From: Amoebidium appalachense
Taxonomy: Eukaryota > Ichthyosporea
Assembly (NCBI GenBank): GCA_963693365.1
Contig: CAVNZM010000016.1
Span: 3,038,001 to 3,102,000, forward strand
Reading direction: 5' to 3'
Length of the DNA stretch: 64,000 bases
Positions 46,953 through 64,000 of the stretch are shown here, one piece after another (position 1 is the stretch's first letter; each line of letters begins with the position of its first letter). Below the pieces are notes generated by a model. It had not been told where the DNA came from, ran no database searches, and was given only the letters and a program-made list of their open reading frames with translations. Both the position numbers and the translations under genes were made by a program.

Positions 46953-47533
46953 ATGTTCGCTGTTCGTCCCCTATCTGCAGTAACCCGCTCAGCGCGTTCT
47001 TTCCACGCTACAGCCGCCACCATGGTCAAGGTATGCTCGTAAAACACACACGGTTGATGTGCATGCTGCCTATGCCTGCTAGACTGTGCGTGGCAGGTGT
47101 GTGCATGTGCGTGTTGTGGTGCTGACAGGGCGCTACAGGTCGGAGACAGCCTGCCCGAGGCAACCCTCTACAAGGACACCCCGGGTGGTGCTGTCAAAGT
47201 GCGCGAGCTCTGCGCAGGCAAGAAGGTATGTGTGTCTAGAAGGGGGGGGGGGGGGGGGGTATGGCGTGGTGGTGGGGGCAAAATAAGGGGGAGGTAAGGG
47301 GTTAAGGGGGAGAGGGGGGGGGGGGAGGGGGGGAGGGGGGCAAGGGAGAGAGCAGTATCTTGCAAACAGCTTTTTACTCGGGGTGTGGGTGCTGCTTTGG
47401 GCACGTTAGCAGAGAGAATCGTCCGTTTTTGAATAAAGCCACGGAGCGGGATTTATTGGTGGGGAATAGGAGAGGGAGAGGGATGGTAGTTGGGGTGTTT
47501 CATGGAGTCAGACTCTCGCCAAAAGTCGAGAGA

Positions 47534-47564
<31 letters not shown>

Positions 47565-47849
47565 AGGGGGGGGGGGGGGGGGCGGGGTGGAGGAGGCTGA
47601 AGTTTGCACAACAGTACGAAAAACAGGGTTGATTGGCGCTGGCCGATCTTTCTTCTCCTAGCTGCAAGTTCACTGGTGGGCTGCAGGTTGTGTTTTTCGG
47701 CGTGCCGGGTGCCTTCACCCCCGGCTGCAGCAAGACACACCTGCCCGGGTTTGTTGCCGATGCTGACAAGTTCAAGGCCAAGGGGGTGGATGCCATTGCC
47801 TGCGTGTCCGTCAATGGTGCGTGCATACTCGTACAGCTGTGGCTCCTTA

Positions 47850-47880
<31 letters not shown>

Positions 47881-48870
47881 CGGCCTGTCACCGGCCTGTC
47901 ACCGGCTTGTCACCGGCCTGTCAGATCCTTTTTTATGCTCCCCCCCCCCCCCCCCCCCCGTCTTGTCAAGTCCCTTTTTTTATCCCCCCCCCCCCCCCCC
48001 CCCTTCACCCCCCTCTTCCGGATCCCTTTTTGTGCACACACCCCCCCCCCCCTCTCCCCCTGCCGTCACATCCCCGTCTATACCCCCCCCCCCCCCCCTC
48101 CCCCCCCCCCCCCCCCTCCAAAAGGGGCCCTCAGATCCCTTTTTATGTGCTGCTTCTTATTCTGCACTCCTCATTGAAGCCCAAAGGCCGTGTCCCTAGC
48201 GAATCTATCTCCCTGTTGCTTCACTTGGACCATTCCCGTCCCCCCCTCCCCCTCCCCCCCCCTCTCTCCGTGGCCGCTGCTGCTTTTTGGCGTTGGTTTG
48301 TTGGTTTGGTGGAACAATAGTGGGAGGGAAGATGAGGGGATGGGGGAACGGGCAAGTAGGGGGAACGGGAATGAGGGAGAGGCATAGAGTGAGAGTGAGA
48401 GTGATAGAGAGAGACAGCAGGATAGCCTTTTACAATATTCAGGCTTTCTGTATCAATATGAAAGGGTGGGTGGGGTCAGGAAATAAGCAAGAGGAGAGAC
48501 ACCCTTGCGCACACTCGGCTGACCGGTGGGTACAGATCCTTTCGTGATGGCCGCATGGGGAGAGGCACAGGGCGCCGGTGACAAGGTTGGTGCCTGTCTT
48601 TGTGTTCCTTTTGGGGCCCAAGTAGTTGGTTCCTATTGGGGCCCAAGTAGTTGGGGGGGCTGTGTGAGTGCGTTGGTGTGACAGCATGGCGAATTATGGA
48701 GCAAGTGAACGTATGTGTACAGCTGGCTTTGTGGGTGCCTTCATTAAGACCGTTTTTTGTGTTTGCCGTGGTGTGGCAGAAATGTTCGTTGGACGAAAGC
48801 AGAAGATATGGAGACGAGGGCATGCTTTTCTTTTTTCCCCTATTTTTTTTATTTGCCATTAGGTGGTATT

Positions 48871-48916
<46 letters not shown>

Positions 48917-48949
48917 TGTGCGTGTGCGTGTGTGCGTGTGTTGTTGTTG

Positions 48950-49004
<55 letters not shown>

Positions 49005-49301
49005 GGGGGGGGGGGAAGGGGTGGGGCATGGGAGGGGAAGAAAAAACGGCAAGCACGTCTTTGTTACTTCTTGGTTTACGTGCTGATGATCTCTTTTCAG
49101 GTGCTGATGCTTGCCGACACCACGGGTGCGTTTGTCAAGGCGCTGGACCTTGCCTTTGACGCCACCCCCGTGCTTGGCAACGTGCGCAGCAAGCGCTTCA
49201 GCATGATAGTCGAGGACAACGTGGTCAAGGTCATCAACGTCGAGCCCGACAACACAGGCATGACCTGCTCCTTGGCCAACCCACTCATTGCCCAGCTATA
49301 A
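46953..49301 (+). CDS. PRDX5: Peroxiredoxin-5, probable mitochondrial/cytosolic (5 exons)
   Basis: Thiol peroxidase that reduces H2O2, alkyl hydroperoxides and peroxynitrite. Exons: 46953-47030, 47139-47225, 47687-47816, 48536-48585, 49101-49301; 181 aa. Residues 1-23 ([20 protein letters not shown]) form a basic, Ser/Arg-rich amphipathic presequence. The peroxidatic cysteine is Cys69 in [16 protein letters not shown], identical to the PRDX5 signature. A second conserved cysteine, Cys171 in GMTCSLAN, corresponds to the resolving Cys of atypical 2-Cys PRDX5. [11 protein letters not shown] and NVEPD also match, and the end AQL resembles the SQL peroxisome-type tail of animal PRDX5. Met24 lies in a perfect Kozak context (GCCGCCACCATGG, ATG at 47022) just before VGDSLPEA, where the cytosolic form of human PRDX5 begins. 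The short exon 4 carries [13 protein letters not shown]. Confidence 0.95.
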
Positions 49302-49411
49302 ATAGGGCTGTGTGCTATGTATAAATAGGTGGTGGGCGTCTGCTGTGTGCTGCAGGCAGCATGCACGGTGCCTGGTGTATACGTACTGGGCCGGCAAGGG
49401 CCGGTCGTGTG

Positions 49412-49417
49412 AATAAA
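49412..49417 (+). terminator. Poly(A) signal of PRDX5 gene
   Basis: AATAAA 111 bp after the TAA stop. Confidence 0.7.
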
Positions 49418-50522
49418 TAGAAATAGGCCGTACAGTGGCCATATATGTGCTTCACCCTCGCTTCCCCTCCATGATAAAGGACCGCAATCACATGTCCTTG
49501 CCACCTAACATTTGTTTGCTCGGCGCTTCCCAATGCCTCCTAAAGGAGTGCTATTTAGCAAGCCTTGGCGCTACCGACCATGGTGACGAAGCAAAATGGA
49601 AGCAGCTGCCTCGGAATACACCTACATGTCTTCTGTGTGACTTCCTCCTGCCCCTAGGATTACAAGAGAAGACGCGGTTTGCAGACAAGCACGCGCGCGC
49701 GAAAGGGGGGGGGGGGGAGGGGTAGTTCTCTGAGCAGTCGGCAGACTAAAATAGTATCGGGGTGGGGAGGGGACGGGAGGAGTGCAATAGTCTCAGAGAG
49801 AGCGAGCACGAGAGATAGAAAGGTACACGTCACTGCCGGCCCGAACCTTTGAGAGAAAGAAGAAATCGAACTGCTTTTCACAAGTCTTCGAGGGACAACA
49901 CTGCCTGTGTCTGAAATTGGTCTATATATCGATAATCATTATAACAGCAAAAGAGAGCGTCATCGCCCTACGCACACTTCATGCATTTTGCCAGGTTTTG
50001 CGCCATGGATGTGTAATTCGTTGTGTAAAGGGTGTGTTTGTATGACTGATTTGCCAGTGCAGGCCAGAAAGGCAGGAGGGCACAACATACAAAAAACTGT
50101 GTGTATTATTGGCGTCTTGATGCGGAAGTTCTTAACTAGCTTCGTCAGCTGAGAAACTATTTCGCTGCTTAACTTGAAAAACGGCTACCCTGAAGCCAAA
50201 ACAAAGGGGCCAAGAAAAAGGAGGCGATCATGAAAAAAGAAATATAAAATGATTTCGCCTGCGCACTGCGCACGAAGAAACCATTCCAAAGTGTGATACT
50301 ATCTGTTTTTATGGGCGCTCAATTCTAGTTGCTGGCTGCAAGAGAACGGGTCCACCAGCGCTACTTCGAGTCAGGTGCACACATGGCTGTTCTAAAGAGG
50401 GAACAATAACCCCACTGAGCTAACACTATAAAAAAGTTTCTGTACAAAAAAAGAGCAGCTGCTATATCCGTCTCACGTGGTGCGCTGGCCCGTGTCTCTG
50501 AAACACACCTTCTCCCTCCGCA
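49418..50522. other. Intergenic between PRDX5 and the I9 inhibitor
   Basis: Mostly ordinary-complexity DNA without a recognisable gene. The frame at 49435-49725 has no family match that I can see. The 3' ends of the convergent PRDX5 and I9 genes must both lie here. Confidence 0.5.
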
Positions 50523-50843
50523 TTAAATGCCGAATCCGCCGGCAGCGCCGCCATCAATTCCAACTTCTTGGTTTTGCTCCACAGCCGTGACAAAGTCAAA
50601 CTTCCCGTTGGGCATCAGGTCAAGGTTCTGCTGTTCGTTGGCTGTGCGTACACCCAGCGAGTTGATGATGCCAAACTGCGCATACACATCATAGCCTGCT
50701 GCACGCAGCTCGGCGGCACGGGCGTTCACGTCACCGCTGACGGTGACAATGTAGTCGTTGGGAATGGCGTCGCCCTTCATGGCGAAAGCGTGGCCCAGAG
50801 CCAGAGCACACACAACGGATGCGAAAAACCCACGCACGTTCAT
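50523..50843 (-). CDS. Small secreted I9-type (subtilisin propeptide-like) protease inhibitor
   Basis: Single-exon, 106 aa. Residues 1-21 are a clear signal peptide (MNVRGFFASVVCALALGHAFA). The mature part starts with PNDYIVTVSGDVNARAAELR, then AAGYDVYAQFGIINSLGVRT and LDLMPNGKFDFVTAVEQNQEV. This is the beta-alpha-beta-beta-alpha-beta order of Inhibitor_I9 domains (yeast Pbi2 and subtilase propeptides): YIVTV strand, A-x-x-LRAAGYDV, FGIINSLGV, then the FVTAVEQNQEV closing strand. No catalytic domain follows, so it is a free-standing inhibitor or chaperone-like propeptide. It ends in a Gly-rich tail. Start is at 50843 with TATA-poor upstream sequence; a CCAAT box is at 51052-51056. With the Kazal protein it makes two secreted protease inhibitors in the window. 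Confidence 0.82.
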   Translation of the reverse strand: MNVRGFFASVVCALALGHAFAMKGDAIPNDYIVTVSGDVNARAAELRAAGYDVYAQFGIINSLGVRTANEQQNLDLMPNGKFDFVTAVEQNQEVGIDGGAAGGFGI

Positions 50844-51598
50844 AGTGATTGAGCAGGCAGTTGTATCTATAGTGGGGTGTAAATAATGCGGTCGGCTAAT
50901 TATTCTGCGCCCAAATGTTTCGTTACCGTTTCTCTCTTTCTTTTTTCTGGGGGTGAAAGGTGACGCTATGTGCTGAAATTTTGTCTGTCTGACGGTCTGT
51001 CTGCCGTACAGGCTCAGACTGGCATCAGGCGCGCACCGGTTAAACGATTCACCAATCAGCTAGATCCGTTAAATTTTGTAACGCATGCCAGGCATACCAT
51101 CACAATAAAGATATGTACGCTGACGTCATCGCGATACAACAACATGGTGCCACGCATTGGCAACTAACCGTTAGGATCTCATCTCACCTGCTACATAACA
51201 TACATTTTCCTGTATGCGGGTAGCCCTACGTATGCGGCTACGTAGGTGCCGGTCATCCCCTCTAGACGATCCAGGAGGCTGTGGCGGGGTTTACACACTT
51301 TTTATTGCACTACGGACATGATAGTTGCAGCTTTGGATAGCTCTCGGCACGGGGATCACGGGGATATAAGCTTTTCCCCGCTATCTTCAATATTAGGGGG
51401 GTGATGACTTCATCAGCGTCATTTGTGTGTCACTGTTGCCAAAAAATTTGGAGGCTCTGAGCACGCGTGGACGGTGTTTTTACGCGCTGTGTGGAAGTCA
51501 CTGGAAAGGAAGGGGTTCTCTCAGACTGGGACTTGCTCGCTGCCCACAGGCTGCTTTTCCGGGTCTTATGTGTAGCTACTAGAGATGGTTATAGTGTA

Positions 51599-51715
51599 CC
51601 AATCGCGGCGGTCGCATTATTTTCAAGGATTTTCTTATTGGATTTCCGCGAATACTGGAAATTCGTGATTGGATACCAATTATCCAATAGCATAATTTCC
51701 CCTTTTAGACCCAAT
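51599..51715. promoter_or_regulatory. Second orphan CCAAT-box cluster
   Basis: CCAAT at 51599-51603, ATTGG at 51637-51641 and 51668-51672, CCAAT at 51676-51680, 51684-51688 and 51711-51715: six copies in 117 bp. The nearest recognised gene is the I9 inhibitor, 750 bp away and divergent. Either it serves that gene or an unrecognised transcript starting to the right. Confidence 0.5.
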
Positions 51716-53093
51716 CGTTTCGTAAATAAATCGCCAGCAACCAGCGGCAATTCAGGCTCCGCGTTCGCATACCATTCTCCTCACCGCTCAGACGAGCGCT
51801 GTGCAGTGTTGTTGGCAAGTCCATACGTGTTTCTTTGTTATGGTCTGGTGGTTGAGTCTGACGCGTCGATCCCTGACTGGTGCGACACAACTTAACATAG
51901 TATGCTGTATGTTTTTTCAGCGCTTGTGCTTTAAATTCTCTTTTTTACTATGTCATTTTTTTCCCTGGTGACTGACGGATGAATGTTTCCATGTTTTGCT
52001 TAGCGGGTATTTTTTGTTACTGCGCCACCCTTTTACCCTGTACCACTGAGCTCATCTTCTAGCTTGCTAGAGATAGTTCGCTCCCTCGCGCGAGTACAAT
52101 GTTAATGGCGGCTTATAACATTCATTTAAGAAATTAGAGCGCCTGATGGTGCACATGTGCGTGCCAGGCTGCAGCCTCAGCTGTAACGGTGCGTGTCTTT
52201 TTATTAGGATCTGCCCCCGCTCCTTCCCGTTTTTTCGCTCTCTCGCCCTCCCCCCCCCCCTCCCCCCCCTCCCCCCCCGCCCGCCCCCTCCTCACCTCCC
52301 CTCTTCCCGCTGCACCCCCCTAACTCTATTCTCTCCTTTCTCCCCCCCCAGCCACCCCCCACCCCCCACCGGCCCCACCTCACTTTTTTTCCCCCGTGTT
52401 AAAATCCTTATCAGCCCCCATAAGGAACTTCCGGTTTCTCAAGTTGGCATACCCCGTAATAGCCTTCGCGTGTTTAATATCATCCCCCTGCTTCGCTCAT
52501 CCTTGGACGTCTCCACCCCCCCCCCCCCCCCCCCCCTTTCTCTCCCTCCCCTCTCGCTGTCTCTCTCTCTCCCCCCTTTTTACTCTCCCCCTTCACCTTT
52601 CCCCCTCGCCCTCTTACCTCGCCGTCTTTCACCCCCCCCCTCCCCCCCTCTTTCACCCTCGCCCTCCCTTCTAGCCCCTGGTATGCAACGATCAAATGAA
52701 CGTGTAAGTTCTTGCATGCAGTGTTGTAAGTGTTTGTGAGGCCTGTAACGGTTAATTGAACGTGTAGGCTCGTGAATAAGTGATCTGGCAGGCCCTTGCC
52801 TTTGGTTTTAAGCATGTACGTGCATGCACTACTTTAGATGGCTGTGAATTTGTGCTCTTGCAGTAAGGTGCACGTGTTTGCTCGGCTACCCTCTCTAGTC
52901 TCTGGTCTCTTTGGCATGTTGTGCGTGTTGTTGCATGTTGTTCCTGTCTGCTTGTTAGTGCGCAACTCTGTGTACACAGGCTGGTGTAGCTTAATAATCC
53001 CTTGCCCCCTCCCCCCTCTCACAACTACCATTATCACACACACACATCCCCAACTACCACCATGGTCACTTGTATTGTTACCACGCACACACA

Positions 53094-53148
<55 letters not shown>

Positions 53149-53624
53149 CCAGACTTCCCTCCCCTCTCCCCCTGTCCGCCTGCCTCAACTTCTCTTACCG
53201 ATGTTACGTTCCGTTGTGTTTCCTTTCTCATTATATTTGGCACTGGTTTATTCATCAGTAAGAATCCAACCTGCTTTTGCTCAAGCCTCGACTGATTTGT
53301 CTCGTCGTCCTCTTTCTCTCGTCCCTCCCTTCCCCCCCCCCCCACTCCACTCCACCCTCTTCTTTTCCCCCTTGAAACCTTAATCCCTGCCCTGGTACCC
53401 CCCTCTCGCCCTCCCTTCCCCTAGCCCTTTTCCCCGGGGCTGCCCCCTCCCCGCCTGTCCTGTTCGTCTTACCTCGTCCCACAACCCCTCTAATCCCCCT
53501 CCTCTTGTTTATAGTTCCTTTCCTTCCACACATTTACCTCTCCCCTTCTCCCCCCCCCCCCCCCCCTCAAACCCCCCCCCCCCCCTCACACACATACACA
53601 CACAATACACATACACACACACGC

Positions 53625-53742
53625 ACACATCCTCCACGCCATCCTTTCTTCGATTTCTCTTTTGCCCCCCGTTGTTCTCATCTAGGGATCGACACTCGGC
53701 GCAGCACACACACACGCACACAAACACGCACGCACACACATG

Positions 53743-53798
<56 letters not shown>

Positions 53799-53829
53799 AA
53801 CCAACCAACACACACACACACCGGCAGCC

Positions 53830-53861
<32 letters not shown>

Positions 53862-54010
53862 ACAACACACACACCTCACCAAATCCCTTCTTGACCCTTT
53901 TGAGTCACACACACACACACACACACGTCCTCCACACCGTCCTTTCTTCGATTTCCCTTTTGCCCCCCGTTATTCTCATCCAGGCACTGACACTCGGTGC
54001 AACACACACA
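53625..54010 (+). repeat. Two direct copies of an approximately 85-bp unit
   Basis: Copies at about 53628-53707 and 53925-54003 share TCCTCCACGCC/TCCTCCACACC, CTTTCTTCGATTTC, TTTTGCCCCCCGTT, TTCTCATC and GACACTCGG, each followed by a CA array. The period is about 297 bp. Confidence 0.85.
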
Positions 54011-54192
54011 CACACACACACACACACAAACCCACACACACCGAAGCACACATTCCCGTCCCCCCCCTTTCCATGGGGCTGTCCCCACTGCACCCTGCAG
54101 CTGTTCGTTTTGTTACTTAAGCACTCTCTCCCCCTATCCCTGTCATGTGGTTATTCGTTAACTTTCCTTCATGCTCGTTCCATATACTCGTC

Positions 54193-54233
<41 letters not shown>

Positions 54234-55826
54234 CTCTATAGCACATACAAGCGCATACACACATCTCCTCTCCGTCCTCTCTTGCTTTAAGATGGGCATC
54301 CACTTGCGCTCACAACACAAACCCCAAGCCACACGAGCACATTCACTCCATATCCGAACCTCCCCCCCCCTCCCCCCCCCCCGAGGGGCCTTCCCAAACA
54401 AAACACACATAGCACACAAGCTCAAAGGTCATCCCATGCACATCTTCACACGTACTTACCCCCCCCCCTCCTTCCCCCCCCAAACACACACACCACCAAA
54501 CACCACCTAATACATACTCAACACACGCCCATGAACAAAACAGACATACCACACACACACACACACACACACAAAGAGACACACACAGGCACACACACAC
54601 ACACAAAGAGACACACACAGGCACACACAAACAGACATACCCACAGACATACACTGACAGAAGACACACACACACACACACCTGCACGTGCCTCGTTTGC
54701 ATTACACAGGAAGGTCACTGGTGTTGGGTTTAGGCAGCCAAGCATTCAAGCTGGAGTTAGAGCTAGGACAAACTATTAGCTAGATAGCTGGATGATGGCT
54801 AGTTTTTGTGTTAACCAGCTTGTATATATTTCGTCGTTGGGTAATTGTGTTTTATATTTTGAAGGATTTGTTGTGGCTGTTGTCTAAAGTGGTTAATGGC
54901 AGGCACAACTCAGCTACAACTCGAGGCTGGGCCTTGGGCCTCTTGGCCTAAAAAAAAGTGTCCAAAATAAAGCGTTGTGTACCTTTGACGCGGCCTCTAA
55001 CCGAAATGATTTTTTTTGGTTGTTGTTATCGCACCCCTGGGGGGGAAATGGCTCGGCCCAGTTCTTTAAGATGAACAACAGGCCAGTTGCACTTACTTGC
55101 AAACATTCTTGTTGAGTGCTTAAACGAAGTATCGCGTTTCTCTTCTCGGGGGAGTGCCACGATGCGCGTAGTCATGTTTTATTTTTGGTGGTGGTGTGCC
55201 ACGGTGTGTGTGTGTGTATTTGGGGAGGAGGAGGGGGGGGGGGGGGGGGAGGAGGGGGAGGCGGGGAGGCGCTGTCCCACTTCACTTCGCCGGTATTGCA
55301 CGTGCACCAAGGAGTGAGTGAAGCCTTCGTGAATAATAACTTGTAACCAAACAAAGCTTGAAGTGCAGGCACTAAGAGGAGGGATCTGTCCTATAAGTTA
55401 CCATGATAAAAGAAACTAATTTAAAAGTAAAACCATCTTTAAAGTGTAAAACACAAATGCCAGATTCCAAAGACCAATCATTTAGTAGTCACAAAAAAGT
55501 GATATTGCCAGACATGCACAGGTGTCAGCCTCTCGGGCTCCTACAAAAAAACTTTGAAACGGTTCTGTCTGTATGTGTTTGTCACCTTCAGTTTAGTTTT
55601 AGCAGCACGCAGTTGCCACCTGCAAGTGGCACGGTGTATGCTTTAGTGGCAGTGTATCTAAGTGTAGCCACCTATAACATCTTGCTATTCTGCACAGTGC
55701 ACCCCTTGTCTAGAGTCTCGTGCGTTGCTAGGGGCTGCATCCACAGCCTCGGAGCCAGAGCATCTAAACCTAGTCAAGCCACATATATACACATACGCAC
55801 TCTGTTCTTTAGACACACACGCCACC

Positions 55827-63713
<7,887 letters not shown>

Positions 63714-64000
63714 GTATGTGTGCACATGTACGTGCACTGGAGGCCAGGCATGGTCGAGGTGCATTTTGGCCTGTGTATGGACCGTGCATGGGGCTGTTGG
63801 TGCATTAATGTACGTGGGGTTGTCCTGTCTGCTGGTGCATGTGCATGCCCGCGCATGCTCGTGGTTACGTGAGCTTGTTTGCAACCGCATACATGGGAAT
63901 AATGTGCACACACGTGTGTGCGGTTTAAGGTAAGGTGCCTGCCTGTATTGTGCATATGGGTGTGCTTGTACATGCCCACTGGGCCAGAGTGACAGCTATA
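63714..64000 (+). other. ATXN2 intron 8 (partial) to window end
   Basis: Follows the donor GTATGT at 63714. TG/CATG-rich sequence; no further exon with clear ataxin-2 similarity is visible before the window ends. Confidence 0.5.

Larger units (their letters stand above)
50844..55826. other. Intergenic, promoter-like cluster, CA arrays and C-rich DNA
   Basis: 50844-52200 is ordinary-complexity sequence with the CCAAT cluster listed separately. 52240-54500 is dominated by C-rich tracts and CA arrays (53094-53144, 53741-53793, 53828-53860, 54001-54028) with poly-C at 54194-54230. 54700-55826 is ordinary complexity with one G-rich block (55227-55270); a CCAAT box at 55474-55478 lies about 350 bp before the ataxin-2 start. 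No gene recognised; the frame at 51467-51895 covers the CCAAT cluster and is probably not coding. Confidence 0.5.

Noticed and set aside
51467-51895. 142-codon frame across the orphan CCAAT cluster
   Set aside because: It begins with GTG, overlaps six promoter elements and shows no domain; regulatory DNA is more likely.

Overview
This window is nuclear DNA from an intron-rich eukaryote. Most genes are cut into short exons with GT...AG introns, and the exons join in a consistent phase into recognisable eukaryotic proteins. Promoters carry TATA and CCAAT boxes, and 3' ends carry AATAAA. A fungal-type prephenate dehydrogenase (lost in animals) together with an EFA6/PSD-type Arf exchange factor, a TEX261/SVP26 cargo adaptor and an ataxin-2 protein points to a unicellular, non-animal eukaryote, perhaps a protist related to opisthokonts. 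The lineage cannot be fixed from sequence alone. Introns and spacers are packed with (CA/TG)n arrays and unusually many long poly-G/poly-C runs, so many open frames here are repeat artefacts.

Layout, left to right: TYR1-like prephenate dehydrogenase (+, 11 exons, 1360-5741); a large proline-rich TPR/J-domain co-chaperone (+, 18 exons, 7350-12734); TEX261/SVP26 (-, 5 exons, 12752-16810), whose stop lies 17 bp from the co-chaperone's stop; an EFA6-like Sec7-PH Arf-GEF (+, 16 exons, 17191-23853), divergent from TEX261 across a 380-bp CCAAT-rich promoter; a secreted two-domain Kazal inhibitor (+, 26472-28050); a single-exon GNAT acetyltransferase (+, 32594-33286) and a broken duplicate of it that kept its promoter (38105-38820); a repeat-rich interval of about 8 kb with a low-GC patch of frame-broken ORF fragments; a peroxiredoxin-5 (+, 46953-49301) whose two start codons suggest mitochondrial and cytosolic forms; a small secreted I9-type inhibitor (-, 50523-50843); and the 5' part of an ataxin-2/Pbp1 gene (+, 55827 to beyond 63713).

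There is no operon-like system. The genes cover aromatic amino-acid synthesis, chaperoning, ER-Golgi sorting, Arf signalling, secreted protease control, peroxide detoxification and RNA-granule biology. The most notable non-genic signals are: (1) a repeat family of about 520 bp with a shared 3' end that abuts poly-C and 5'-truncated copies, found in introns of four genes, which looks like a non-LTR/SINE-type retroelement with a C-rich tail; (2) tandem amplification of splice-site sequence at one 5' and one 3' splice site; (3) CCAAT boxes upstream of most genes, plus two dense CCAAT clusters with no identified gene. I saw no rRNA, tRNA or CRISPR array.
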